64,000 nucleotides of DNA from Cruorifilaria tuberocauda (GCA_013365365.1 JABVXU010000148.1:1-64000); one strand, 5' to 3'; positions 1 to 13,500 are shown, counted from the stretch's first letter. Notes: generated by a model from the letters alone, not told the origin. Program-made: numbers and translations.

Positions 1-441
1 ACAAGTTATTAAGCTTGACAAATGGTGATGTAAGTAATATGTTACAAATATAATAATAAAAGTGATATTACAAATAATACACGATTTTCTTCTATTTCAG
101 TTCTGTAAATGAGATAATCGAATGACTGAAAAAAAAATTACTTTTTTTTAAACAGTAACCAATTAAAATATATAAAATATCATGCGCAACATTTCGACAA
201 TTTCAAGTTGTTTTAAATTAGTCACAATTTCTGGTAAATTTCTTGCGAATTTTTTTAAGCCAGTTTGTCTCACGATATTAGTTTCCATGGTTGTGCTTGT
301 TCATTCGAAGCACAAAAAGAAAAATACTCTCTAAGATGTTCAGGAAATAAAGTTAAGATAAAGAAATGTGAAATAAGATATACCACCACAGATTGTATGA
401 TTTTTCATCAAAGTTTTTACATCGACACTAGCAATGAATTA
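1..441. other. Region 3' of cha-1
   Basis: AT-rich sequence beyond the cha-1 stop codon (minus-strand TAA at 444-442). It should hold the cha-1 3' untranslated region followed by intergenic DNA. I see no convincing coding exon here, and the short open frames have no recognisable content. Confidence 0.5.
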
Positions 442-3400
442 TTATGTAATTAATGATTGAATATCGTACAGTGAATCAACCAATGATTTCTTGAAGTGCT
501 CGGCATTTGTGGCAAGGCAACTTTTAAATGATGATGGTGCAAAGATGATTGAATGTGGTTGAATGTTGTATGAACAACCATAACCATCTTTAACGACGGG
601 ACCATAACACAGATATGTATCATTAATTGCAGCAGTAGTTGTTACCTGAAATGAAACAAGGAAAATAGGCTACTAATTCCTCTACTTTACGTTTTTTACT
701 CAAAAAAGACATCTTTACACAACCAAACTGTTGGAAACCTGGCTTGTTGACAGTGGAAATCGCATGGTTTCTGTCCACGTAGAATCAAGAAAGAGATCTG
801 GCATTTTTGGCAATAAACCTTCTTCCACTTCCTCCTTAGCAAGCGAATGAAGTGCACATAAATGATTGTCAATGCCATGTCCGGTTACATTCTGCAAAAT
901 TTCTAAGAATTTATGATTGCAAAATTTACGATATCTTGAATTCATGATCTTTCAGAGATCCATCAAAATAGATTTTCTATGCAGCAATATTGTTTTTAAA
1001 ACAGCATACCTCAAGTGTAATTTCCGCTTGCTTTTCCACAGCTTCCATAAAAAGTTTTTGCTTCTCATTCTGCAACTTGATTTTGCATCACAAAAAGTTT
1101 ATATTTTTGGAAAAGCAAAATTACGTTCTGATTAAAAAACTGGTTCAATCAAAGGCCGTTTTTACACTAATGCAATCATCTTTTAAATGTAATTAGTCTT
1201 GTTAAAATTTCTTACAATAAAAACAGTCTTTGACTTCAAGTACATACTTCTGTGTTATTTTTTACGTACATCGCTTGTACCCATCGCAACGCTTCTGGTG
1301 TTGCAGCACGAATATTATCCACACGACCGTGACGAAATCGCCTGATAGACGCACTTTCATACGTTGATACTAAGTGCCCGTGCAATCTGCATGTAAATTG
1401 TAATATTGTTCGAGGGTTTACACATTTTTTCTTTTCAAGGAACATTTCGTAGGAAATACTTCGATAAAGTTTGAAAAGATCTGGTTGAAAGAAGCTTCCT
1501 ACGCTGGAGGTTCATCGAAGGAAACCTGTAGTAAGCAAGTTGCATCGTCAGTTGAACGAAACCATCTGGACTGATATTGCATGATTTTATAAATTCTTTT
1601 CCAAACCCATCGAAAATTAACACTTGCAAGTTCAAGTTATTCGCCAAACTACAAAAAAAATAGAAAAAATACTAAAAAATATATTAGGTTACGAAAATTG
1701 CTAAAGATTTTGGACACTACTTTTTTTGATCGAGTTCCTGAGATTGTTTTTAGATTTGCTTGGGATTGTTCATAATACTAAACTACGGATTAAATTTTCT
1801 TTTGCCACACCAAAAATTTTTAATTTTAATTCATTCCTCAGTTTTTGAAGTCAGTTTTTTTTGCAATAAAATTTATGACTGTAAGAAAAATTTACTCATC
1901 GAAGGCTTCAATTTGTTTTTGTAAAAATGGTTTGGCATTTGGCGATAGGGTCCAGTGAAGCTGTAGTGGTGTTATGCTCCTTGAATTATCCTGTTGAAAA
2001 ATTTCACTCATCGAAAATATTTTGAATTAAAGTATAAAGCAAGGGAAAGGAACAATTAATTCATTAAAAAATTCCATCAGCTACAAAAATGAAATCATTT
2101 CACAAAAAATTGTTATTAAATGTTAAACAAAATAGTAAGGCAATATTTAGTTATTCAGCATACCATCTGTTGGCCATTGTCCCGCTGCACAGATTGAATA
2201 ATATATTCGACTAAGTTTATGATTACAATTCCCTCTGCAACTGAATGTTCTATGCACATCCCATTTATACCGTTACTCGCAACGATAATCTGAAATTCTT
2301 TTCCAAAAATAATCTCAATGTTTTCTAAAATTAGAAAGAGTTACAAGATTGAAAAGTAGATTAATTATTAGGTTTCCGGAATGTTATATTACGCAATTAA
2401 TCAAGATTAATCGGTCAAATGATCATTTTTGAGTCCCAAAAAAGAGAGTAAGGTGAAGAATATTTCTAAAATATATTTTTAACTGGTTCATTCTTTTTGG
2501 AACAATCTTTAACTTTGATAAATTTATATTCATGCAAAAAATCGTGAGTCGTATCTTCACCTGTATGGTGATATCATACCATCGGTTTAAACCTTGTGCC
2601 TTGCTGCCAAAACCGTGTAATAAATGCATTCCGCGATGTGCCAAATCACTCTCATAGCTCTCAAACCGTTTTACTTCGCTATGAATATCGATGCAAACCC
2701 CAAATGAAGCAGATTGGATCCAATTTAATGAATCCTGATTCTGTTTATCTAAACATTCCTTAAAATACCAACTGTATATTTCAATTGGAGATACTTCAGG
2801 TTAAAATGAACCAAATAAAATGGATGGAACTTCGTATTATTCTTTGAAGAAATATGCGAACATGTGGAATTGTAATAAACTTGATATTACAGCTTTTCAC
2901 ATATTTTAACATTTAAACAAATTTTTTAACCGTACCTTCCTTCATAAAGCTCCAAAATTTAGCGGCATCATCACGATCACCTACACTACCACCAGCAATA
3001 ATAGTATCGATCACCTTGTCGCCGCCAATTTCGCTCATCTCAACTACCTTTTCTAACTGCTTCATTATTTCGGCTTGCGAGAGTAGAACACCATCAAGTC
3101 GAGTGAATACAACAAATGTCTGTATATGGATATCTTTATTTCAGTTATAATATATTCCATCAGTCACAAGTCAGTCCTGAATGATTCTTGAATTCTTACA
3201 GTTGAATATTTGTTCCGTATTACAGAAGAATAGAATGCGGCAATAGCCAAAATGCCAAGAAGCATATTCGTATCAGACGATGATTGTACACGGATTGGGG
3301 AAAACATGTTGAATTATTTGGGTCAAGTACTATATGAAATCGAGTAATAAAACTTGAATAGATTCTAATTTGGCTGAAAATACAATCAGTTAATTGCTAA

Positions 3401-6400
3401 TATCCTTTTTGTTTGGTTTTGCCTTCTTTTCAAGTTTTATCATTAATGGAATAATGAAAAAAGTAATTATCGCATAAATTTGCCTGATTATTGCACATCA
3501 CAAGTATATGTTCCCTGCGGCTCATTCCTTCATTTCCGTAAACAATCGGTTTGTAATGCAGAATATCAACCGCAGTACATGGCTCGCGATAACAACGAAA
3601 CATTCGATCGTATTGTTCCATGCACATATATACCTTATGACGACCTGTTGAAATCTCTCGAGAAATTAGTCTCCTGCAAGTTTTCCTTTATCTTCTCTTT
3701 TCCAGTAAGTTGATTTCAAATTCTAATGTCGTCGATTTCCTTAAGAGTAAAGTTAGAATCTGATAAATAAAACTTTATGAGTTTCCTTCTTGCAATGGGT
3801 GGTTATTGTTATCTTTATTATTATTATTGAACATCTTTAATGTTCGTTCGAAATTTATTCGAGCGCTGGCAAGCCAAGTTCGAAAAAACTGATAGACTAT
3901 TGGAATAGCCATTATATTGTTTCTGGTGTTAACTATCCTTGCATTCCCGAGAACTCAGTTGAATGAAAACATCCCACTTGGATAACTATTGCTTATTTTA
4001 AACAGTTTGTCTAAAAATGACGTTCAAATACCGGACTAAAAGTAATTATTATTCATCGTATTTAATAATCAAAACTATTTTACTTAGTGACAATCACTGA
4101 TTTATTTTTACGTTTGATTTTTGAGGAATAGTTTTCTTTATTTGGCAATCATCATTGTGTTAATTCTGAAATTCATGAATAGAACTAACTACTTTTGGAA
4201 GCTCCAAAATTTTTTAAAAATTTTATACTATACTTACCTGTCGATCAAATCTTTATAATCACAAAATCCACGAATAAGCCAAGATGTATAACTGAAAAGG
4301 ATAACAACACTGTGTTAGTGAAAATATAATTTTCGTTTAAAATTTAAAAAACACAACACTCTTAACTGCAGCATTTTCAGATGATGCTAAAATTACCTTA
4401 GCTGTTCGTCCAAATTTTTGAAATTCTGCTGTGGAAAGATGTAAGCTGGGTTAGAATTCACTGGTAATGGGAGCCTTACTTTCAAATACATTTCTGGCAA
4501 CCAGTATTGATTTATCTAAAAAATAATTTCTGAAGAAAAGAAAGATATTCGACAAATTATTCAGTTTTCCAAAACATTCTCGAAATGCAGTACAAATATT
4601 GTGACTTGATGGTCTATTTCAGGATCAAAATTCTAACAATCCGAAATGCAATCGACGTTCTTAGACAATGTGAGATTGCTGTGAAGAATTATCACAACAC
4701 TTTAATCCTATATATCTGAGAATTTTTTGGACTTACCCAATTATCTTCTTCATCTGCTATTTTTTTAAGTTTTTCTTGTAATCTTCCGCTAATATTTCGA
4801 AATTCAGCAATTGCTTTTTCAGTATGTGATAGCTTCGCTCGGTCATTGTTAACCACTACTGATGCATACTCTAGGTATCGTTTGAGGGTATGTTCTACTG
4901 AAGGTATTGGTGGCTTCGGGACAGGATTCTGGAAAATAGCAGTCTACAAAGAAGAAAATAGTTGTTCTTGTTAGATTTCAAAGTTCACTTTTTTTCACAT
5001 CATAATATTACTGAAATCTACAAAAAGTGTGCTATTTTTAAACGGATTCTAAATTTTTCCTTTTAATCTATGTCTGATTTTTTATGCACGCATTTATCAG
5101 TTAATTTCAAAGTCATATGACTTTAGGCCGGCATTCCACTTTATTAATAGAAACAATGATCGAAAATTGAATGGGTTAGCTTGCTATGAAACTTTACCCA
5201 ATAGTTTTTGGAAGATGGAGGAAACTGCTGCGGCACTCTATTCAATAATGATGCAATGACTGCTTATTTGTTAATTAAAAGCTCAAAGTCTCCCTGCTCC
5301 TATTTGAAACTATGAATTAAAACTTCAATATATAAAATTTTTGGACTCGCCTTCTGAATATGCGGATGAATAGTTGTTGTTGCTTGCTTGCACTCAGTAT
5401 TGAAATATAAGAGTTTAAATATGTTAGATGGATATAGAAACGGACGATATATACTTTGAAAAGCTTTTATAAGTAGCATTTTCACTATACTACAAGCAGC
5501 TTTTCTTCGTTAACTATTCTGTAAATTCTCGACACTCGCGTAGTCCCGAAATTTTTGTTTAATTTCCTTCTTTATCCCTTCTTTCAGATAATTCTTTTCT
5601 TAATCAATAATTTGAAATTTAGCTGGTATAAAGGAGCTTTTCCGGGTTAAAAGGATGGAACTCATTCTTATACACTCGAAAAATACAAAAATAATGAAAA
5701 TTGACGAGTAAAATATTATGTGAATAAAATAATTCTTCAATACTACTAACGATCGGTATCACAAGCAGTATAAACACTGTTTCCAGATTTTTTTTGGTAA
5801 ACCATTGAACAATTTGAAGTTCCATTTTGAATTTTACCGTTAAATACGTGAGATTCAAATGAAAAAGATGTCAAATAGTGGAATAAATTTCTGTGAGCGG
5901 AGATTTTCATACTGAGAAAAGTAGCATTAACTAAATGAATTTCAATCACTAGGCATTATATAGAAATAATTAAATGAAAATCAGTGTTACGAATCGCTTT
6001 TCTATCATTCCCATGGGTAATTTGTCATCAAAGCTATTTTCCCCCACACAACAGGCAAATTTTAATGAAAATTCTCTGACATCAGATAACAAAAGCATAT
6101 CGTCAGCCTTAAAACTCTGTCACTTCTAGATTTATTACATTATTGGCCATATTGATAAGCATCCCATTTGTTATTATTGGATTTTATTGTCAATTCTTAT
6201 GTTATACCTCAGTTGATAGTGTTTGAAATCAAAAGCCAAATTTTTTCGCTCGCAAATATAAGAATATTAATTTCATGATTGGATGCTTCTTAATTTGTGC
6301 AAACTTTTATACAATTAGCACTTCCTTAATTAATAGCAGCACTGAGTAGAAAAGCGTTCTTTTATGCATCATATTCATTGTTCAATATCTTGCGAATTTC

Positions 6401-6967
6401 AAGTTATGTAAAACTTTTTTCCAAAAACCTCATTTCGGTATTCTAACAAAAATTAATCAATTGGTCTACAATTAAACAACTTTAATTAAATAAAGTTAAA
6501 AACAAATTCTGCACAATGATCCGAAGTAAACGATGGTGCAAATGATGGAAGCAATACAATTTTTACAAGATGCCTGTTGTGTTTACACTTCAAATCTAGT
6601 TTTACGACCTTTTCTTTCTTATTGTCAACTATGAAACACGAGACTGAGTTTTGAATTGAATATTGTATATTATTAATGCCTTTTATGAAAACTAATAATA
6701 TCGATTTTTAACACCAAGATACTTTAAGTGTTAATTCGTGCACTTCTTTTATCGCTTTTCGAAATTCTGCTGTCGAGTCATTATTCTCAGTAAAATTATT
6801 CAAGGATACAAAAATAGATAGTGAATGAGAGAAGATTTCTCTTTCTTCGCAATTTCAAACTGGTAAAAAAAATAAAAGGAAGAAAAGAGAGGAAAGGGAA
6901 TTGAACTTACCTCATACCAATCGTTTGTCGATTTTTGCTTATTGGTGGCACATTTTCTATCGCCCAT
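442..6967 (-). CDS. cha-1: Choline acetyltransferase (cha-1), 14 coding exons
   Basis: Makes acetylcholine from acetyl-CoA and choline in the cytosol of cholinergic neurons. Coding exons in 5' to 3' order: 6967-6911, 4928-4737, 4515-4397, 4291-4238, 3673-3484, 3119-2936, 2793-2561, 2289-2164, 1990-1896, 1648-1526, 1386-1248, 1069-1010, 891-739, 645-442. All phases agree, giving 642 aa, the family's usual size. Family signatures: [18 protein letters not shown] near residues 97-114; catalytic His about 358 in [20 protein letters not shown] followed by GRVDNIR (CoA-binding region) from about 465; LSTSQ near 571-575; and the C-terminal [11 protein letters not shown]. The start ATG at 6967 is 11 bases inside an exon with acceptor TTGCAG at 6979, consistent with splicing from a distant 5' exon as in C. 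elegans. The intron 3483-3120 has a GC donor. The 2793 acceptor (CTGAAG) was chosen because TACAG at 2771 breaks the frame. The N-terminal exon is the least certain. Confidence 0.95.
4929..6910 (-). other. First large intron between cha-1 coding exons
   Basis: About 2 kb separates the predicted first and second coding exons of cha-1. The donor is GAG|GTAAGT at 6910 and the acceptor TTTTCCAG ends at 4929. I see no coding exon or RNA gene inside it. Its short open frames look like chance in AT-rich DNA. Confidence 0.5.
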
Positions 6968-8777
6968 GCCGACCAATGCTGCAACTTGATGACATTTAAT
7001 TACATGAAAAATTTCCAATACTCTATCCAATAGATATCATAGCCGTTGAATAAAACAAAATGAAATTACTCAGATTTCTTCTTTGCGTTCCAAACTATTC
7101 GTTTATTTCAAAATTTAAACTTTACAGTTGAAAATTTATTCTCCATGAATTAATTCATCGGTTCATTTTGACTGCTCACTTGAACTGCAATAGTACACAG
7201 TTCACTTAAATTGCAAGAAAGTTATCGGAGACGAATTTTTGTCTCACAATAATTATACTTAAAGAATTAATCCAGAATTAAAATTTGGATCTCGATAAAC
7301 GGAATCCAGAAGTTCAAAATTAGATCAAACTCTAAAAAGGTTAGTTCGAAAGCTGATTTGGTTCCTATCACTGATTGGCATGACATTTTTATTATACAAA
7401 TCACTCAAAAGCAAATACTTACTAATTGGAAAATTACTAATTTCCTATCACTATTTTCTAGATTGCGAATCAAATTCTTGTCTTTATCCAGCCGTCCTTC
7501 TTTTTGCTTCTGCTAATCAAACATTTCTTTTCATCGTATGATAATCATTCACACCAGTATTTATTTCATGATTCTTTCCGTTGAAATTTTAAAGATGATT
7601 CGAAGTTCAGATTAAATTCGCGCTAAATTTTATAATTAATTTAAATCTATCCAAATGGATCTATTTACTTTAAGCAAGTACACTTATTTCCAGATTTCCG
7701 TAATCTATATAAAATTTTTATTATTACTCAAATACTAATAATCAGTGAAAGGAGTAGAGAAAGTTTAAATGCGATGTGGAGTAAGATCGTAATAAATGCA
7801 TTGTCTTAGTTTATAGCAGTCATAAGTGATTGTAAGGAATTTTGATACGTAAATACTGATGTGCAGATTTCAGGTGTATGTGAATCTCTTAAAAAGCCAA
7901 GACTAGGGTGAATTGAGCGTTGATTAGACAATTTTTTCTTTTATTTTTACAAAAGGAATTAACGTTTTAATGTTTCAATTGAATATTGATGCTAGAGTTT
8001 AATTTTAAAGATCAAATGTAAGACACAGAGTCAAGTAGGAATCAAGTATGTTCGCAAATATGACCATTTCTTGAAATTATTCTTAAATTATTTATTCTGA
8101 GGTAAGGCGAAGGGCATACTGTTGGAAGGTGATAGGCTCTATTTCAGTTAAATGATGTTGACAAAATTTTAAATTTCTAGCTTATGCAATATGTATTGAA
8201 GCAGATTTTGTGATATTCTAATAAAGATTTCGTCACAAATTTATACGAGCATTTTACTATAGATATTTAAATGTGATGAATAGATGAAGAATTGATCGCA
8301 TCAACGCTTTGTAACATTTGTCATTGTAGCTATGCGATCCTACTCTTAGCTTCATCCATCAGCTTTCACAGTTCCTTCCCTTATTTCCGTCTCATTTCAT
8401 TAATTTCCTTTTTGCTGAATGTTCTTAAATGATGGGATCTCTTGGCTTCTATCATAAGCAAATTTATATTTCATTTAATTACACAAATAAAATTATTTTG
8501 CGGATACAACTAAAACTACCACACATCAACAATATGGACAAGCATTGTAACAGAGAAATGAGATCACAGCTTGGAGATCATTTTAAGAAAGTTACTACCA
8601 CCATCATTGAAAGGGGAGAGAACAGGGTGTAATTTCGACAAAGCCAATCAGAGTTCAATCATAAAAACAGCATTTTATATCCGTATCAATGGATAACAGT
8701 AGCAAGAATGGTAGTAGTAATAGCAATAATTAGTGAAGTAGTAGTTTAATATCCTATCCACTGAATGAGGTTTTCCG
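6968..8777 (-). other. Spacer between unc-17 stop and cha-1 first coding exon
   Basis: It holds the unc-17 3' untranslated region, and for cha-1 the last part of a long first intron that would contain all of unc-17. The cha-1 acceptor is at 6979 (AAGTTGCAG on the minus strand), so 6978-6968 would be the end of the cha-1 5' untranslated region. No other gene is visible. Confidence 0.5.
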
Positions 8778-10551
8778 TTACCACTGCACATTTAATGGAT
8801 CATCCGATTTGTAAGCAGCAGGATATTCCCGCAGATTCCACTGACTCTCCGGTCCGTTACGCTGCTGCTGTTGAATGGCACCATAACCCCGCTGTTGCGG
8901 AATATCGAAACTTTGTTCATTGGTACCATCATTACCGCTGTTGGTATCAATTAATGCTTGCTCCTGTTGCTGTTTTTGTCGCTGTTGTTTCTCTTCAAAT
9001 GGCTGATATATATAGACTTGTCTCAAAATTGATAATGCCGGTGTATAAGCCAAATTCAAAACACAAATAACAATATTTAGAGAGAGAAAGCCCATCGTCG
9101 CAACAATTTCTCCAGCAATAATTGGCCCAAAGGCATATGCCAAACTGTAGGAGATATCAGCAATGGCGTAGACACTTCCGTAAACGCTGACATGACGTGT
9201 GTCAACTAAGTAGCCGAGCATTGGTAGCAACGATGTGTCGATCAACGCAATTCCAAAACAGAGTGTTGATAAGGGTAGAATTAGTTGGAGCACAGAGTTA
9301 GTAAATGGTATAGTGAAACAACTCAAGCCTTCCATGGCTAAGCCAATCGCCGCCAAAAGCCATTCTTTTTGCGGGTAACGGTGCATAAGACGGACGGTGA
9401 CGTAAACACCCAGAACATGTGGGAAGAACGGTGGGAACCATATGATACCAACCATCCATGCCGGAGTATTTGGGATAGCATTGGTCATCCACGTCGTGAT
9501 CGTTGGTTCCAAGAACGCCAAACTGATGTTTGCCATGATGAGGGCCCCTGAACAGATGAAAATGTATTTGTCCATAAATAGACGCCACATTGGTGTACCT
9601 TGCACACGTTCACCCGCTGGATTGACTTGTTTGTTGTGGGTTTTCGGTTGAATAACCATAAAAACCATGAAACCATCAAAAAGACATATCAAGGATAAAA
9701 ACAGGAATGGAATCGGCTTTCCAGCTAATGAATACAGAACAGAACCGTAAGGCGGTGCCACCAAGCTACCAAATGATATGAATGCCAGAGCGATACCAAG
9801 CGCTGCTGATCGTTCGTTTTCCTCTGTAAAACGATCAGCAATCATCGCAAGACCGGAAGTATCAGCAAATGCGGAACCAAATCCCTAAAACTGATTGTTC
9901 AAATAATTACATCTGGCAGATTGGTAAATTAACATTTTATCGAATCTTATCGAAGTCTTTGCTCTTATTTATATTTCGAATATGGACATATCTATATGAA
10001 TTTTTACCATTTACTACAAATTTTTAAATAGTAAAATTAGTGAAAGAAGAAACTGAACTTACTTGTAATGATCTGGCGAAAAACAATACACCATAGCTTC
10101 GTCCCAGCGCGAAAATAGCTGTTGAACTGAACATTACACATAAACCGATAACCATCGGAAATTCATAGCCAATTCGATCGATGATGTACCCAGAAAATGG
10201 ATTGACGAAAATTTGAATAAGGGCTTTCGATGCAAACAACCATCCAAGTCCGATATCCTCATTTAAATAGTCAATTTCACCACCGGTCATGCGAACAACG
10301 GTTGTACCGTTTTTTAACTTCTTGGTTTCGTTGTGATACCCAACGAATTGAACATCATAGGCATGAATATCCCGGAGGTATTTTGGAATTATCGGTACAA
10401 TCACCATATAGAGCATATTGTCGAGCAGCAAAGCAATCGAAACAATCACAAGTACCAGCTTTTTCTGCATATGCGGCTCTTTGATCCTTTCATCCAACCA
10501 TTCACGACACCAATCGCTATCACGATTGATGATTGGTACATTGAATCCCAT
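8778..10551 (-). CDS. unc-17: Vesicular acetylcholine transporter UNC-17/VAChT
   Basis: Proton/acetylcholine antiporter of synaptic vesicles, major facilitator superfamily. Two exons: 10551-10063 and 9884-8778, separated by a 178-bp intron with donor CAA|GTAAGT and acceptor TTTTAG. The product is 531 aa, almost exactly the nematode family length. It begins MGFNVPIINRDSDW and ends PLNVQW, both matching UNC-17. Recognisable stretches are LVIVSIALLLDNMLYMVIVP (TM1), the luminal loop with N-glycosylation-type sites (YHNET, KNGT), GWLFASKALIQIFVNPFSG, GSAFADTSGLAMIADRFTEE spanning the exon junction, and GSVYAIADISYSLAYAFGP. The cytosolic tail is glutamine-rich (EEKQQRQKQQQEQ). It lies upstream of cha-1 on the same strand, the arrangement of the cholinergic locus, where the two genes share a promoter and an untranslated first exon. 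That shared exon is not identified here. Confidence 0.97.
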
Positions 10552-13500
10552 TCTTCAAGTTCAATTCTCCTCACCACAATCAGTAGCAAAAATAATAGCA
10601 GTGAATTAAGCCAGCAGGAAAATGAAGGAATTGATTGAAACAACGGGAATATGAATATGTCTTAAAAAAATTTTTCTTAACCGGGTTCGAATTGTGCATT
10701 GGAAAATTGGAATTGATTTTATGAGGACGATTTTCCTTTTTTTCTTCCCCCTCACTCCTCCTTTATGTCGTCTCCTTGTTTTGCTTATTAGAGGCGTGCT
10801 TTCATTAGTTATAGCTGGATGGATGGGCGTGTTAATGCTATAAACTTTTCCCACAAATTATTGCTTGAATCCGAAAATCTACAGGTTTATGTGGATGGCT
10901 TTTACTGAATCGAATATATAACAGCAATAGTTGATTCAATAGTAAAGTCTTTTAAAGATTGGAAATCAAAAGTTACCCCGAAATCGAATCAATTTTAGTA
11001 ACTTCCAAGTATATGTTGGATTCAGGATTCGGGATCTTAATTTCAAGCTGTGGCTAGTTCTTTTATTACCAAGTTTGCATGCACTTTCGCCCATGCACCC
11101 CTAAAATATGTCATTATTACTATGCAACTATAACTTAATAGATTGCATACCAAATGCATTGCTATCTGTTTCACTTTGTTAAATTGCCGTTAAAAATTGT
11201 CAGTTAAAATAATAATACTGAAGATATAGTGCACGGAATAGCCATTTGATTTTTAATTTTAGGAACTATTCAAGGGAATCCTGAATAAGGATAAATCTCA
11301 CAATTTCGGGTAATCAAATATGATGCACACTGTTTTTAAACACGGAAATTGATTCTGATCAGGAATTGGGATAAAGCAAACAGTCTTCTGAAAAATAATC
11401 AGAACCTAACTATGGAAAAAAAATCCTCCTTCTCCTCTAACTCCCTTACTCCAATTATTTAAATCAGAACAATTTGGACTCTAGATAAAGCGAAGTACTG
11501 AAGAAATGTTGCATTTCGAAATACGACCAGATTGTCAAAATTTGAAGCTTTACCGATATCATGTTTTTTTTGGTAAATCCTTCATATTCTCAATTTCAAT
11601 TAAACGAAAGGCTGGCGTGAGCAAGATAGCTTAGGAACTTAAACTTAAAACAAACATTCAGATCTTTCATTCATTTATTTAGGTATCTTACGGCGTCCCT
11701 AAAATTGACGAAATAAGAAGCTCAGACTAACAAACAAGTACCATTCAGTTCTTTCCAGAGATTGCGAAGACATTATATGATCACCACAACTATAAAATGA
11801 ATTTTCATCTGTTAGCAACTACTGCAGTCATAGAATAAGAAATAACCTGTGGAGGGGAATTGCAAAATGTGGAGGGAATTCGTCTAACAAAATTTGATAA
11901 TTGAATCCCAAACTGTTCTCAAATTCACTGAAGACTTGGGGACTTTTAGAAATCTTATATTTGAATTTTCTTATAACTTTCGTAATTGCAGAAAATATTT
12001 TACTTGAAAAGCATAAAACAATAAGGCAATAGCATAAATTATATGAAATTTTCATAGACAGATGTATTATTTTTGAAGAAAAAAGAGGGAACTCTTCAGA
12101 TGTTACGGAACAACGAGAAATAATTGAATTCCAGACTCCCACTAATCTTCATGAATATCACGGTTATTAAAAAGTCACCATCGACTTCATGAAATACAAA
12201 AGAAAAATTTTTTCAAAAGAAAAATCAAAGATTCTTCTGGATCTCTTCAGAACAGCAAATTATAAACATTCGTTTGAACCTAAAAATTTTTGACCTTCCC
12301 TGATTGGTATCAGTTTATAGTGCAAATTTAAGTAATTTAATTCTACTTCTTCTTTTCTCCTCAAAGAAAAGAAATTTCAATTTTTTCGTAAAGAAGAGAT
12401 AACAAGCTGTTACAAAAGTATATCACTACGAGAAATTATAAAATTAGTGATTGCAGGAATTGAAAGTGAAGCTGAAGATTAAAAACCAATATTCACATCT
12501 TCCTTAAAAGTTTACTCGTTGTTTCAAAAGTTACCTTTAACTGAAGCAAATAATATCAATTCGACGGTGCTTAATACTTTTGAAAAGTTGTTTGAATTGA
12601 CAGCAAACTGCTCAACAGCAAAACAGCAGAAACGGAGGAATTTGATTTACCTTGAAAAAATTAATTAATAGTAATGGTCGTTTTCCAAGGTAAAAATGTA
12701 TAAAAACTAATATATTGGCATAAAATAAGCATAGTAAAACGAATAGAACAACTTTTAAAAATTTTTGTTTTGATGCTAAAATGAAGAGTAAACAAATAAT
12801 TTTTAGCTTAGCTGAAACATTGCAATGCTGCTTAGAAGAAAAGGTTAAATTAAAGCCAGAAGTGTCATTGTAGCTAATGTTTGATTTTGTGACGGAAGGA
12901 GAAATATAAATCGAAATATTAAGACTGGAGAAATACATTATTACAATGAAATATATGGCATTTAACGATGTTGAAATACATTAACTCCAGAAACTTTTAC
13001 ATCAACTTAATATTTTTCTCATCTTACAGTGTTTGAGATAGCTTCAGTGATCTTCCCAGCAGAAGTGTCAGTTTATTTCGAAAGATCCATTGAGAAAGTT
13101 ATTTATGGATGAATATTACTTGTTCTCAATCTAATTACTTACTTCAAAATATTTGCCTTGGAAAACTCATCCAGAAACAAGGTATTACTGTCATTTGCTT
13201 TATAAAATTTAATATTCCCAACTGTCACTGACTTAAACTTCACTTCGATGCTCTTAATTACCGAAATATTATTATCAAAGCTGCAATATTTAATTATTTC
13301 AGCAAAGTGAAAAAACAACAGAAACAATAGAAAAATTATTTTCCTCTGTCTTTTTCTTTTATATAAATATTCATTTTTTTATCAGCATGGAAATTTAGTT
13401 AATTTAAATTAAAAAATGAGTAATAAGCATTACTCACTTTAAATGAAGGGAATTAAAGTCAAAAGACAAAGCATAGGAGTCGAAAATAAATATTAACTTG

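Noticed and set aside
2761..2773. TATACAG as the acceptor for the cha-1 exon at 2561
   Set aside because: It leaves one base before the frame while the previous exon also leaves one, breaking the reading frame. The acceptor before 2793 restores it.
8573..8590. GAGATCATTTTAAG, resembling the seed of the bantam/mir-80 microRNA family
   Set aside because: The rest of the mature sequence does not match and the flanks do not fold into a credible precursor.
10680..10700. GGGTTCGAATTG as a possible tRNA B box
   Set aside because: No A box, acceptor-stem pairing or anticodon arm at the right spacing.
10606..10854. Minus-strand open frame just upstream of unc-17 (starts MGKVYSINTP)
   Set aside because: UNC-17 already has its family start MGFNVP at 10551. 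This frame is not similar to anything I know, and its basic repeats (RRRHK, GKKKRK) look like chance.
12612..12938. 108-codon minus-strand open frame with a hydrophobic stretch
   Set aside because: Composition is Phe/Leu/Ile/Asn/Lys as expected from AT-rich DNA. A possible donor (GTAAAT) exists, but no partner exon joins it in frame convincingly.
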